From a virus, in the IMG/VR virus record IMGVR_UViG_3300042356_000309, positions 1-64,000 of that record: a DNA stretch of 64,000 nucleotides; one strand, given 5' to 3'. Positions 35,201 to 42,954 of the stretch are shown here, piece by piece. Within the stretch, counting starts at the first letter, position 1. Each line of letters opens with the position of its first letter. Under the pieces are notes generated by a model. The model was not told where the DNA came from, ran no database searches, and saw only the letters and a list, made by a program, of their open reading frames with translations. A program made the position numbers and the translations under genes.

Positions 35201-36209
35201 ACTCTTGAGCCTTTGCAAGTAGTGGAACATTGTCAAATAATCTTGTTACTTGATCGTATGTTATTATGCTGTAAGTCTTGTTGTTGCTAAACGTAAATGT
35301 TCTAAATACATTACTTTGAATATTTTGAGCTTGCTTATTAATTGTCTCTACAATATACACGTTTAGTGCTCTTGTATCAATCATTAGTACCTGCACCTCT
35401 TTAACAAACTCGTTTCCAGTAAATACAGTTATATTAGCCTCGTTATACCTATTAACCATTGACTTATTGTTTCCAATGTTATAGTCTAGCATGTAGTCTT
35501 TAGGCTGGAACGCAACAGATGAGAACGGAGACATAGCACTGTACTGATTGTCTAGGTACTTATATCTGTATGCGAAGTATATAAACTTCTCCTCAATATT
35601 ATTTGACTGAGAGTTATTGTTTAGTTCTAGTCTTATCTTTGGAGAATGTAGAGGTGGAGCCAATATAACGTTTATGTCATTATCTATACGTGGGTCGTCT
35701 ATTGTGTATCCACCTATACCATTCGGTCCAGACTTAACTCTTGATATGTTTATTCGTCTTGGAGGATTATAGTTGTCAGTCCAAAACAAAAATCCACTGA
35801 TATAGTTAATACCAGTAACTACAAACTCTTGACTAAAGTTTAGCTTACTAGGAGTAGTTGGAGATGCCTTCATGCACTGAAGAACTCTTGTACTAGCCCC
35901 GTTTGATTGATTGTACTCAAATATACCATCAAACTGATCGCAAGCAACGAGCCAGTAAATCAAGTTATCTCTCTCACTAGCTACAGCCCCAATAGTTTTA
36001 GCGTTAGTTATATTCTGTACACCAGATAGTGCAGACAAACTTGCAACGTTAGTGTTTCCTAACTGATTCCTAGCTGCACCAATGTTACCATTGTCAGACG
36101 TATCAACAGTTATATTAAATGCATCAATATATACTCCAGGAGGTATTAATCTCTCATCGAGATCTTTATTCATAATCCCTTGGAGGAACGTATTGGTAAT
36201 ATCTGGCAT
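32265..36209 (-). CDS. Stabilization/muzzle-type tail protein with C-terminal BACON-like domain (1314 residues)
   Basis: The start MPDITNTFLQGIMNKDLDERLIPPGVY matches the 'GxMNKDxDERLxPxGxY' signature of the crAss-like stabilization (P22 gp10-like, muzzle) protein, which closes the tail. The body is beta-rich. The last ~90 residues (DVSWTISVTDLGFG…VVTYCGKTVSFTLKQA) look like a BACON domain, a carbohydrate- or mucin-binding module of Bacteroidota. Flanked by the ring protein and the adhesin, as expected for the tail tip. Confidence 0.8.
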   Translation of the reverse strand: MPDITNTFLQGIMNKDLDERLIPPGVYIDAFNITVDTSDNGNIGAARNQLGNTNVASLSALSGVQNITNAKTIGAVASERDNLIYWLVACDQFDGIFEYNQSNGASTRVLQCMKASPTTPSKLNFSQEFVVTGINYISGFLFWTDNYNPPRRINISRVKSGPNGIGGYTIDDPRIDNDINVILAPPLHSPKIRLELNNNSQSNNIEEKFIYFAYRYKYLDNQYSAMSPFSSVAFQPKDYMLDYNIGNNKSMVNRYNEANITVFTGNEFVKEVQVLMIDTRALNVYIVETINKQAQNIQSNVFRTFTFSNNKTYSIITYDQVTRLFDNVPLLAKAQEFVGNRVMYGNYTQFYDVLEPVRIGLKYLSTNNTTPLGPLQTFRSDRDYEIGLVYLDDYGRSTTTLTSDGNTVYIPPTQSDKGNSLIASIYNNAPTWATSYRLVIKQAKGQYYNMFPIYFYTKNQFRYFLIHESDRDKVPVGKYVIFKSDSSGPTYSNKKYKVLELNMQPAGFEGIAGAQAGLYFKIKVDSPTELNSNVGVQIYWHAAYGYEGGSVAQSSQNTNFVENPIYYGENNGNALSLTQDVSLPLVPANNVPVLNNDYRITIEVVSSTEFRWTTDITSSGQWNGNYTISLGVPFPINIGSQYGQNFYIIWNSQPSVGDVWKTSIRSVYNNPTLNYFGGKGVYDANDLPQCAITPNISTDVIIYPGDVIEINYNETENPNASNIPQVFYSNSTYQNIEEWFVESGAYIDFQYTDVNGNALGAKAVSFRRGGNFQTTTSGTPLSNIELDSFLTNVPNFLNYPVYMIISGSNVNGVTNRMSASIYIRHLSNQIIAETVPDESETDIYHELSRTYRLKAGRHEVVWQYANYNQFVSTGTSITGIPLNNKTVLGPVSQNSPTSTDMMHNFVVGEYIFVRSAVSTVGVVIPSGYYEILFVPSPYSVVINFAYVALSPPEILAGAASYDQIDQNQTAVQPAVIKINNPLYSINSDFNAWSYANGLETYRIRDDWNAATLKYSPRATTTVDGYEQKVSRNAICYSGIFGENTGINSLNEFNLSIANFKYLDGEFGSIQKMHARDTDVLVFQENKVSSVLYEKNLLSDSAGGGQIVSIPQVLGTQIAFPGEYGISRNPESFAMWGDDIFFTDANRGAVLQMAGNQIAEISANGMKDYFIDMMQNYGDTQKIGCYDPHNHLYTLSSNNISILGCKLSINRTERIINVNGTFGNLVELFRITTDVSWTISVTDLGFGTNWATGFISAGTGDAVISAQVSQNTTGVVRSMGFVVTYCGKTVSFTLKQARSKGLNVVTIVRNNKLIK

Positions 36210-36211
36210 AT

Positions 36212-37114
36212 TTATTTAATTTGTTTTCCTTGACCTCTAAGCGACATAAGAAGCCTAGATGGGTGAATGTTACTTAACCTAAGTTTTGCATTTCTCAGTT
36301 CAGCTGTCTTCTCAGTTCTTGCTAAATTCTTTTCGTATATAGGCACTCCATACTTATTATTAAGTAGTGACCACTTAGCGTATCTATATATAAACTCCTC
36401 AGCAAACTTATGAATGGTAATATCTGCATCATTACCGTTCTCCATACCGTCAGATATGTACTCAAGTATTACAGTCTGTCCTGCAATTCCAGAAGAGAAG
36501 TCTATGACACCATTATTTACTCTGAACGATGGTCCTGCTGAAAGCTCAGATGGGTCAACCATAAACTTAGCTCCAACCTCGTAACCAAAGTACCAGTACC
36601 CATCAACACACCATCCGTAGCATCCGCTATATAAACCTGGTCCCTCGTAAAGAGTTTTCTCTAGTCTATCAATATCTAATCTAGATGTACCTATAAGAAT
36701 TTCTCCGTTCTGATCAAATAGTATATTATGGTTGTTATCCTGTAGGTAACCAAGAGCAGTGTTAACCTTCCTGTTCTCATACAAAGGTCTAAGCAAACCA
36801 TTTTCAAGAACTGATATCCTAACATAGTTCACGTAGTCTGATGGAAGGATAAACTTCAAATTATCTCCCACACTCATCTCTATAGACTTTATAGACCTAA
36901 GTGCGTCATAGTTAAGCATCTTTATTGCCTGCTTAATATGGAAAATAACCTCGTAACGTTGCACATTATTAACAGTCTTATCGTTTCCAACGTACATAGC
37001 CATAAAGTTGTTTACAGCATCCTTTAGAGATATATACTGATACGACCCCCAGTTCTGGTCTTCTGGGACTACACCGTTATTTGTGTAGTACTGATATGGA
37101 GTTATATATGGCAT
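36212..37114 (-). CDS. Ring/neck protein of the tail (300 residues)
   Basis: Begins MPYITPYQYYTNNGVVPEDQNWGSYQYI, with the pattern IKMLNYDALRSIKSIEMSV and KFAEEFIYRYAKWSLLNNKYGVP that I associate with ring/tail-tube proteins of crAss-like phages. It shares base 37114 with the next protein's gene and lies between capsid and tail genes, as a head-tail connector would. Confidence 0.7.
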   Translation of the reverse strand: MPYITPYQYYTNNGVVPEDQNWGSYQYISLKDAVNNFMAMYVGNDKTVNNVQRYEVIFHIKQAIKMLNYDALRSIKSIEMSVGDNLKFILPSDYVNYVRISVLENGLLRPLYENRKVNTALGYLQDNNHNILFDQNGEILIGTSRLDIDRLEKTLYEGPGLYSGCYGWCVDGYWYFGYEVGAKFMVDPSELSAGPSFRVNNGVIDFSSGIAGQTVILEYISDGMENGNDADITIHKFAEEFIYRYAKWSLLNNKYGVPIYEKNLARTEKTAELRNAKLRLSNIHPSRLLMSLRGQGKQIK

Positions 37115-37845
37115 TATTGACCTTTTTCTTGTATGTTTTGTAATTCTTCTGTCTTAGCTGCCTGCACAACTTCTGTCTCTCTAATCGATACGCCAGCATA
37201 CTGAAGTATTTTTAAGACAAGGTCAGCTTCATAGCTAACTGGCAACTCAAAGTCTTGATACGCAGGAAGAGACGGATTAAATACAGCCTCACCTCCAGAT
37301 AAAGAGTTATATGTCCAGTTTGGAATTTGTGGGTATCTTATATACTGAGCCGTTATAAATCCAATCTGAGATGCTGAATTTAATGTAGTTGGATACAACT
37401 GTATAAATGTTGGTGTTGTAATTCCTTCATACATAGTGTATACTGGATACGCTACAGATGGTGCTGCAATATTTGACGCAAGTAAGTTATGTATCTTACT
37501 GTGAGACACCTTCTCTATTTCAGTTGTATTATTATACAAAAGTTTATCTAGATAATAGCAGTCTCCTGGTGCATCAAACCTCTGTGCTATTGGATTAAAT
37601 GTAAGAACTCCATACTTTGAGAAAGTCTCTATGGCCTCAGTAAGTTTTTTAGGAATATCAGTGTATCCAGCGTTGTATGACCTTGCATTCTGTGCGTTTA
37701 CAGCCATGCTGTATCTACTCATTAGAGCATCAAATATCTCCATCTGAGCTTGATTAGCGAATAGGTTAAACTCCATAGGAGTAACGTATCCCCTGTTATC
37801 CTTACTAATTATGGATAGTACTGTATTTCTTACGCTATCTATCAT
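37114..37845 (-). CDS. Ring protein 1 / head-completion type (243 residues)
   Basis: The N-terminus DSVRNTVLSIISKDNRGYVTPMEFNLFANQAQMEI is a common start among Bacteroidota short-tailed phage connectors. A beta-rich middle follows. Likely binds under the portal. It has its own promoter (37850-37878) and comes after a terminator, so it begins a separate transcription unit. Confidence 0.7.
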   Translation of the reverse strand: MIDSVRNTVLSIISKDNRGYVTPMEFNLFANQAQMEIFDALMSRYSMAVNAQNARSYNAGYTDIPKKLTEAIETFSKYGVLTFNPIAQRFDAPGDCYYLDKLLYNNTTEIEKVSHSKIHNLLASNIAAPSVAYPVYTMYEGITTPTFIQLYPTTLNSASQIGFITAQYIRYPQIPNWTYNSLSGGEAVFNPSLPAYQDFELPVSYEADLVLKILQYAGVSIRETEVVQAAKTEELQNIQEKGQ

Positions 37846-37849
37846 AGTG

Positions 37850-37878
37850 CAAATATAGTAAAAAAAAAGAGGTCACAA
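37850..37878 (-). promoter_or_regulatory. Bacteroidota-type promoter before the ring-protein genes
   Basis: On the minus strand TTG, 18 bp, then TATATTTG, ending five bases before the ATG at 37845. It matches the TTG-N17-23-TAnnTTTG consensus. The -33 TTG lies inside the terminator hairpin of the upstream gene. Confidence 0.65.
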
Positions 37879-37887
37879 TCTGTGACC
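37855..37887 (-). terminator. Terminator after the 111-residue capsid-region gene
   Basis: Minus-strand stem GGTCACA / TGTGACC with a three-base loop, followed by TCTTTTTTTT. It ends the capsid unit just before the ring-protein promoter. Confidence 0.8.
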
Positions 37888-37912
37888 CCTTCTCTAATAA
37901 TAAATAATATTA

Positions 37913-38248
37913 TTATGCTGACCACTCCTCCTCAATCTGAGTAATAGCAGTAACAGCGTAAGGTAATCTAGAAGTAATATCAAGAACTGGTCTAGTCCAA
38001 GATAAAGTTAAAGACTCCTCAATTAAGTTAGCAAATGCTGTTAACTGAGCTTTTGTTTTAGTAGCATCAGATGCAGTTGTAGCAGTGATCTGAAGACCAA
38101 TTACTTCAGACGCTCCAGTAGCACCAAAACCTACAGTATTGTAAAGAACTTGAATGTGGGTATCAGCACCTACTTCAATGTGTAAAATGTTTTTAACTGG
38201 AATTAAAAACGGAGCATTACTTAAAGTAATTTTTAAAAATTTTTCCAT
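37913..38248 (-). CDS. Small virion-region protein (111 residues)
   Basis: The start at 38248 (MEKFLKITLSNAPFLIPV) follows a TATATTTG box; an upstream in-frame start is not needed. Beta-rich with a short alanine/threonine helix. Its position after the capsid genes and before a terminator suggests a minor capsid, decoration or spike protein. No family assigned. Confidence 0.65.
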   Translation of the reverse strand: MEKFLKITLSNAPFLIPVKNILHIEVGADTHIQVLYNTVGFGATGASEVIGLQITATTASDATKTKAQLTAFANLIEESLTLSWTRPVLDITSRLPYAVTAITQIEEEWSA

Positions 38249-38278
38249 TTTGTAAAAAATTAATGGGTTAGTAAAGTA

Positions 38279-38286
38279 CAAATATA
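38279..38286 (-). promoter_or_regulatory. -7 box TATATTTG before 37913-38248
   Basis: Perfect TAnnTTTG match 30 bases upstream of the ATG. The nearest TTG is only 11 bp away, so the -33 element is not convincing. Confidence 0.4.
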
Positions 38287-38292
38287 ATAAAA

Positions 38293-39051
38293 TTAATCAA
38301 CGTACATCTGCTTCTCTAGATACTGGTAGAACTCTAGGCCTTCATCAGATTTAAGCCAACTCATAAATACGTCCTCCTTTCTCTCTCCAAATGGTACGGT
38401 GAGTATCTTCTTTTTGTTATTTTTCAAGTTATAGTGGATATCCTTTCCAGCTCTAAACGTTACATAACCCTCATCAAACGCTCTTGATGAAATATCGTTA
38501 ACATCAATATCTGGATCTTCTATAGCATATAAGAAGTCTTCTGGATAGTTTCTTGCAAATAATAATATGTCATGCTTAATTTCAGCAGCCGTCATTTTAT
38601 CTACATTAGACTCTAAATGAACCCTAGCAATAGACTTCATCTTGTCTAAGTCTAAAGATCTTGCTGCAATTAATGCATCTACCTCTAGATTTAAATCACG
38701 AATACTATCTTCAGCTACTTTTTGTGGATCAAACTCATAAAACAATAATCCTCCGTTAGATAAATTATCTGGATGCATATCCATGAACTGTTGAAGCATA
38801 GGATTATTTTTAGTAACACTAATTTTACCATCCTCCATTACGATTGGTTCAAGTATAGCAGTTCCGTCCTGCTCATCTTCAAATACTGATTTTTGATTCT
38901 TAGAGTATCTAAGAGCTCTATTGATACCCTTTTCTTCATCAAAGTGAAGAAGTTGTCTCCTCTTGTTACTTCTTGATTGAACAAAAAAACTAACTGGAGA
39001 TTTGTCTTGTCTTAAAACATAGACCTTGTCTTTTACTTCATTTTTTTTCAT
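38293..39051 (-). CDS. Capsid-associated hypothetical protein (252 residues)
   Basis: A basic N-terminus, then acidic helices (VAEDSIRDLNLEVDALIAARSLDLDKMKSIARVHLE) and an ISSRAFDEGYVTFRAGKDI segment. It lies directly downstream of the major capsid protein, beyond a terminator. Similar neighbours are found in Bacteroidota short-tailed phages, but the molecular role is unknown to me; an auxiliary capsid protein is plausible. Confidence 0.6.
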   Translation of the reverse strand: MKKNEVKDKVYVLRQDKSPVSFFVQSRSNKRRQLLHFDEEKGINRALRYSKNQKSVFEDEQDGTAILEPIVMEDGKISVTKNNPMLQQFMDMHPDNLSNGGLLFYEFDPQKVAEDSIRDLNLEVDALIAARSLDLDKMKSIARVHLESNVDKMTAAEIKHDILLFARNYPEDFLYAIEDPDIDVNDISSRAFDEGYVTFRAGKDIHYNLKNNKKKILTVPFGERKEDVFMSWLKSDEGLEFYQYLEKQMYVD

Positions 39052-39074
39052 TATACTTAATTTAAATTAAAATT

Positions 39075-39108
39075 ATAAAAAGAGAGGGACATTGGTGTCC
39101 CCCTCTAG
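39075..39108 (-). terminator. Terminator after the major capsid gene
   Basis: Minus strand: AGAGGGGGACA, loop CCAA, TGTCCCTCT (a two-base bulge), then CTTTTT. It would cap the very abundant capsid transcript. Confidence 0.75.
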
Positions 39109-39119
39109 TTTTATTGTTA

Positions 39120-40517
39120 TTAGTCTTTGAACAATACAAAGTTGTTTGCTCCAAGAGTACAAAGTGCACGCTCAGACAAGAAGTTAACTCGCATTGCATC
39201 TAGATCGCTAGTTTGAGCACCTCCAGCAGAACCAGTAACCCAAGTCTTGAATTTTCTGTTTTCTGCTTCGTTTGCACGGTAACGAACGTGTAAGAACGGA
39301 CGCTTCATGTTTTTACCCATAACTTGGTCATATACTGACATAGTACCAGCTGGAATAAGAACACCATTAATAGCTCCACCTACTAATCCTCCACGAAGAG
39401 TTGCATCATTCAAGTATTTCCAGTCAGACTTATAGAAGTCATAACCTCTTCTAAATGAAGTAAACCCTAAGTTAAGAGCCATATCCTTGTCGTTATCAAA
39501 CAATCCGTAAGAAGTACCACCAACTCCGTAAGAGTTTTGAGCAGCCAACATATCATCGATATCGAAAGAGAACTCACGATTAACGAACAATACGTTTTCT
39601 GCGATAGCTCCTTGCTTGTCAAGACGAGCAACGATGTCATCAAACTCACCTAATGTAGATGGATTACCTCCAGACCAAACATTTCCACGAGTTTCGATAG
39701 CTTCAAACATACCTTGAGAACCAGAATTTGTTCCTAAAACTGTAGCAGCTCCAGAAGTAGCTTCTGTCTCAACGTGTTCGATCATCATCATTTCAAGATA
39801 ATCGTCAAAACGTAGACGAGTCTCGTGCTCTGCTTTAACATACCAAAGATATCCTGTAGCACCATTCTCAGTGGTTACTTCAATCCATCCAATTTGTGCC
39901 ATGTCAGATCCAGCAACCTCGAAATTATCTTTAATAATAACTGGTTTTACTTCAAAGATGTCATCAACTGGATCTAAAGAACCATCCATTCCTCCAACAC
40001 CTTTCTTAAATTCAGAACCATAAACAAATGCAGTTACTGTTCCAGAAGCAAATGGAGATGTAGCGTTGTAAGCACTATCGTAGTAAGCGACAGTAAATGT
40101 AGTTCCGTTAGTAGCAACAGCAACAACAATACCTTTTGCGAATGCACTAGTTGATTCAGAAGATAAAAATACAGTTTGATTAACTCTAAAGTTACAAACA
40201 TCTGAACCTGCCATTGTAAACACTTGCTGTCCAGCAGAAGGTGTTCCAATAGATCCATAAGTCAATCCTGTAAATTTAGTGTGTAGACGACCTTGCTCTG
40301 CCCATTTAATTAAGTCAGAAGCTGAAGGAATTTCAGCACTTACATTACGTAAGAAAGATGCAATAGAGCGATTACCGTAACGCTCGAATTCTTGCTCATA
40401 AGTATCAGGAAGATACTGATTCATAAAGTCAAAAGTACTAATATAGTTACTTGACAATGTAGCTTTTACAGAACTTGGCTGTAAGTCAAATCCTGGGGTG
40501 TTTAATGATCCTGCCAT
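39120..40517 (-). CDS. Major capsid protein, HK97-fold type (465 residues)
   Basis: Starts MAGSLNTPGFDLQPSSVKAT. It is followed by a helical N-arm (YEQEFERYGNRSIASFLRNV), an alternating beta region, a spine-helix-type region (DDIVARLDKQGAIAENVLFV) and a C-terminal FKTWVTG...LCTLGANNFVLF segment. Size, position directly after the scaffold gene and the flanking terminator mark it as the capsid protein. No separate protease is evident. Confidence 0.8.
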   Translation of the reverse strand: MAGSLNTPGFDLQPSSVKATLSSNYISTFDFMNQYLPDTYEQEFERYGNRSIASFLRNVSAEIPSASDLIKWAEQGRLHTKFTGLTYGSIGTPSAGQQVFTMAGSDVCNFRVNQTVFLSSESTSAFAKGIVVAVATNGTTFTVAYYDSAYNATSPFASGTVTAFVYGSEFKKGVGGMDGSLDPVDDIFEVKPVIIKDNFEVAGSDMAQIGWIEVTTENGATGYLWYVKAEHETRLRFDDYLEMMMIEHVETEATSGAATVLGTNSGSQGMFEAIETRGNVWSGGNPSTLGEFDDIVARLDKQGAIAENVLFVNREFSFDIDDMLAAQNSYGVGGTSYGLFDNDKDMALNLGFTSFRRGYDFYKSDWKYLNDATLRGGLVGGAINGVLIPAGTMSVYDQVMGKNMKRPFLHVRYRANEAENRKFKTWVTGSAGGAQTSDLDAMRVNFLSERALCTLGANNFVLFKD

Positions 40518-40529
40518 TTTGTTTTAATT

Positions 40530-41603
40530 TTAACGTTTTTTAATTCTTAATTGTCCACTGTAACCTTCGTCAATAGCTTTAACTTGAAATCCAGACTTTG
40601 GTGTTGGTGTCGGAGAGTTTCTAGTCATATCTATATTCTTCGACTCCTTATCAAAGTTTGTAACAGCGTCAGACTTTCCTTTTTCGTAGAAAAATCTTGC
40701 CGTCTTTTCTGGCTCCATTGCCATTGCTATTGCCTTATGAAACATCTCCGCATCTTTTAAGTATCCGTCCTTATCTAAAAAATTAGATATGAAGTTACTT
40801 AGGTTCGACTGCTTCGAAAGAATGTCATTGCTTTCTCCAGGCTTGTAAACAATCTTGGTGCTATCATCTATGTTGAATCCGAAACCTTCGAAATTGTTAG
40901 AGAATAGCTCCTCAGTTTTTTGCTTGAAGTACTCTGACTTCTTTTGTTGATCATCAAGGTTACTTTTATATGACTTAAAAGACTCATAGGCATCTCTCTC
41001 TTCCTGTGGAACAAAACCTTCTCTTGACTCAAGAGGAGCTTTATACTGTTCCTTCATTTCGTTGAAATACTGCTTCGCCTTTTTAAGCTCTTGTTTTTTA
41101 GCTAACTTTCTTTCTTTGATATCTTCATCTGAATCGTAGTCCTCATCGTACTTCAACTTACTCAGTTTGTACTCAACGTCCTCTTCATCATCTCCGTTAT
41201 CTTTATAGAAATCAGCCAATAATCTATCTGGATCGATAGAGTCAATATCTCTGTTTAGTTTAACAAAGTCTTCGATTCCTCGTCCAGTATCCCTCTTGTA
41301 CTTTCTAAAGGCAGCAACGTCTTCCTCCAAATCATCTTCAATAGATCTTGGTTGGAATAGATCGTCTATAGAGCTAACCTCCTTATTGTACTTATTCTTG
41401 ATGTGAGATAAAACAATATCATCATCTATTTCAAATTGATTAGAGCTCGTTTGCTCTAAACTTGTATCTGGTGTGTTTTGTTCACTAGCAGCCTCTTGTT
41501 CAATTAGAGACTTCTCATGATTCTCAACTAACTCTCTTTCTATCTCTTGTAATGACTTCTCTTCAGAGTCAACAAGTCTTACCTTTATCTTTGGTTCTTC
41601 CAT
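40530..41603 (-). CDS. Scaffolding protein (357 residues)
   Basis: Highly charged and mostly helical with long acidic coiled-coil stretches (EEDVAAFRKYKRDTGRG…EYKLSKLKYDEDYDSDEDI), low in aromatics, and placed immediately upstream of the capsid gene in the transcription direction. These are the usual marks of an internal scaffold. The C-terminus is basic (GQLRIKKR), as expected for capsid binding. Confidence 0.75.
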   Translation of the reverse strand: MEEPKIKVRLVDSEEKSLQEIERELVENHEKSLIEQEAASEQNTPDTSLEQTSSNQFEIDDDIVLSHIKNKYNKEVSSIDDLFQPRSIEDDLEEDVAAFRKYKRDTGRGIEDFVKLNRDIDSIDPDRLLADFYKDNGDDEEDVEYKLSKLKYDEDYDSDEDIKERKLAKKQELKKAKQYFNEMKEQYKAPLESREGFVPQEERDAYESFKSYKSNLDDQQKKSEYFKQKTEELFSNNFEGFGFNIDDSTKIVYKPGESNDILSKQSNLSNFISNFLDKDGYLKDAEMFHKAIAMAMEPEKTARFFYEKGKSDAVTNFDKESKNIDMTRNSPTPTPKSGFQVKAIDEGYSGQLRIKKR

Positions 41604-41653
41604 TTTATTTGATTTAAATTGTTACAAAATTAATTAAAAAAATAATATAGCGA

Positions 41654-41959
41654 TTAAGATCCCTTAACCCACTTCTTATTCTTAGGTTGTGCAGTATCTT
41701 TTGGACTCCACTTTACCTTGTCTGCCCAGTATGCTGCCGATAGTTTTCCCTTAGAAATATTCTTAGCATGACGACTTTTAAATGCCTCACGTTGTCCAGC
41801 AGTCTGGTTAGTCTTAACTCCTTGTTGTCCAAAACGTATAGTCTTTACAGAGTCTCCTTCCTTAGCCACAACAATGTGAGACTTTGTTGGGTGACTTGGA
41901 GTTCTTTTGGGTTTGTTATATCCAGTAACTCCTGCACGTTCTAGTCTTGAGTCTTTCAT
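41654..41959 (-). CDS. Basic conserved phage protein (101 residues)
   Basis: The pattern KTIRFGQQGV...AFKSRHAKNISKGKLSAAYWADKVKW is one I recognise from conserved small basic proteins in many marine and Bacteroidota phages. Very lysine-rich. It sits between the portal region and the scaffold. It overlaps the preceding gene by 4 bp. Probably a minor virion or DNA-associated protein. Confidence 0.75.
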   Translation of the reverse strand: MKDSRLERAGVTGYNKPKRTPSHPTKSHIVVAKEGDSVKTIRFGQQGVKTNQTAGQREAFKSRHAKNISKGKLSAAYWADKVKWSPKDTAQPKNKKWVKGS

Positions 41960-42102
41960 TTCTTCTTAGCCGTTTTCTTTGATTCTTTGAATGCCTTTTC
42001 CGTAGGAGCACCTTTAGTTCCTGGTTTTCTCATAATCTCTCCAGATCCAGACTCTATACGTGCTCTCTTGGCATGTATGTTTGCATATAGTCCTTTCTTC
42101 AT
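41956..42102 (-). CDS. DUF5872-like small basic protein (48 residues)
   Basis: MKKGLYANIHAKRARIESGS followed by GEIMRKPGTKGAPTEKAFKES matches the DUF5872 pattern (KKGLxANIHAKRxRI, then MRKPGxKGAPT). Lysine/arginine-rich. The stop overlaps the following start by 4 bp. Function unknown; the family recurs in phage virion regions. Confidence 0.75.
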   Translation of the reverse strand: MKKGLYANIHAKRARIESGSGEIMRKPGTKGAPTEKAFKESKKTAKKK

Positions 42103-42105
42103 AAA

Positions 42106-42738
42106 CTAATTATTATCGTAAAACATATATTCAGAATCCTCTGTCTGCCACTTCTCAAAGCCTTCGCAGTTGAAGTACTCCTTATTAACCATGTAGTCTG
42201 GTTTCTCTGGGAATGGTTTAGTAACAAAGCTAGGCTCTGACCACTTGATTCTGTTATTAGGTTGTAGTGCTATCTGACCATTATCAAGAAGTATAATATG
42301 ATGAGACTTATGCTCCATAGGATCCTCTGCTAAACTGATATCTGTATTAATATCTCCAGACCCCCAGTTAATTGTTGCGTAGTATGTCCCGTTGTACCAC
42401 TTTTTGTCTTTCATGTAAACTTCTACTGGAGAGTCAAACACATAAGACAATTGTGTGAGTGTGAAATTATAGCTAAAACAATTCCAAATTTGTAAAAAAT
42501 GAAACGGTAAATCGGTTTCTGGTAGATTATCTGTAGTTAATAATGCATGTGATGGCAACTTATCACGCATCACACCATTGTTTAACAGAACCTGGAATAA
42601 TGCTGCTTGTCCTGGAAGGCATCTAACAGAAATAATTGTTCCTTCTGTAAACTCTCCATGACCTTTACTAAACTGATACATGTACTCGTTCCTAACAAAT
42701 ACCTTAAGCGGAAAGAAGTTATGCTCTATATATGCCAT
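42106..42738 (-). CDS. Conserved phage protein of the portal-capsid interval (210 residues)
   Basis: Beta-rich with many aromatic residues; starts MAYIEHNFFPLKVFVRNEYMYQ. The middle has DINTDISLAEDPMEHKSHHIILLDNGQIALQPNNRI. I associate this type with conserved proteins in Bacteroidota and marine phages, of unknown role. It shares one base with the preceding gene. Confidence 0.65.
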   Translation of the reverse strand: MAYIEHNFFPLKVFVRNEYMYQFSKGHGEFTEGTIISVRCLPGQAALFQVLLNNGVMRDKLPSHALLTTDNLPETDLPFHFLQIWNCFSYNFTLTQLSYVFDSPVEVYMKDKKWYNGTYYATINWGSGDINTDISLAEDPMEHKSHHIILLDNGQIALQPNNRIKWSEPSFVTKPFPEKPDYMVNKEYFNCEGFEKWQTEDSEYMFYDNN

Positions 42739-42953
42739 TATAATTTTTTACGCTTATCCTTTAATCTCTTAGTAATAGGAATAGATAACGATAAGTTTAT
42801 ATCTGTCTCTGGTTTATATCCTGTTCCAGCACTCTGTCCAATGTCTAGTGATACTGGTCCCTTTGAAACATTTACACCGTAGTATGCATCAACTCCAGAT
42901 TTCTGTGCTGACCCACTTATGTATGGATTAATCTTTAGTTTATTCTTTCTCAT
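42738..42953 (-). CDS. Small beta-strand protein (71 residues)
   Basis: The ATG at 42953 (MRKNKLKINPYISGSAQKSG) follows the portal stop closely; a longer frame would overlap the portal gene. Alternating polar/hydrophobic residues and glycines (VSKGPVSLDIGQSAGTGYKPETDINLSLSIPI) suggest a small beta-barrel-like protein. Function unknown. Confidence 0.6.
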   Translation of the reverse strand: MRKNKLKINPYISGSAQKSGVDAYYGVNVSKGPVSLDIGQSAGTGYKPETDINLSLSIPITKRLKDKRKKL

Positions 42954-42954
42954 G

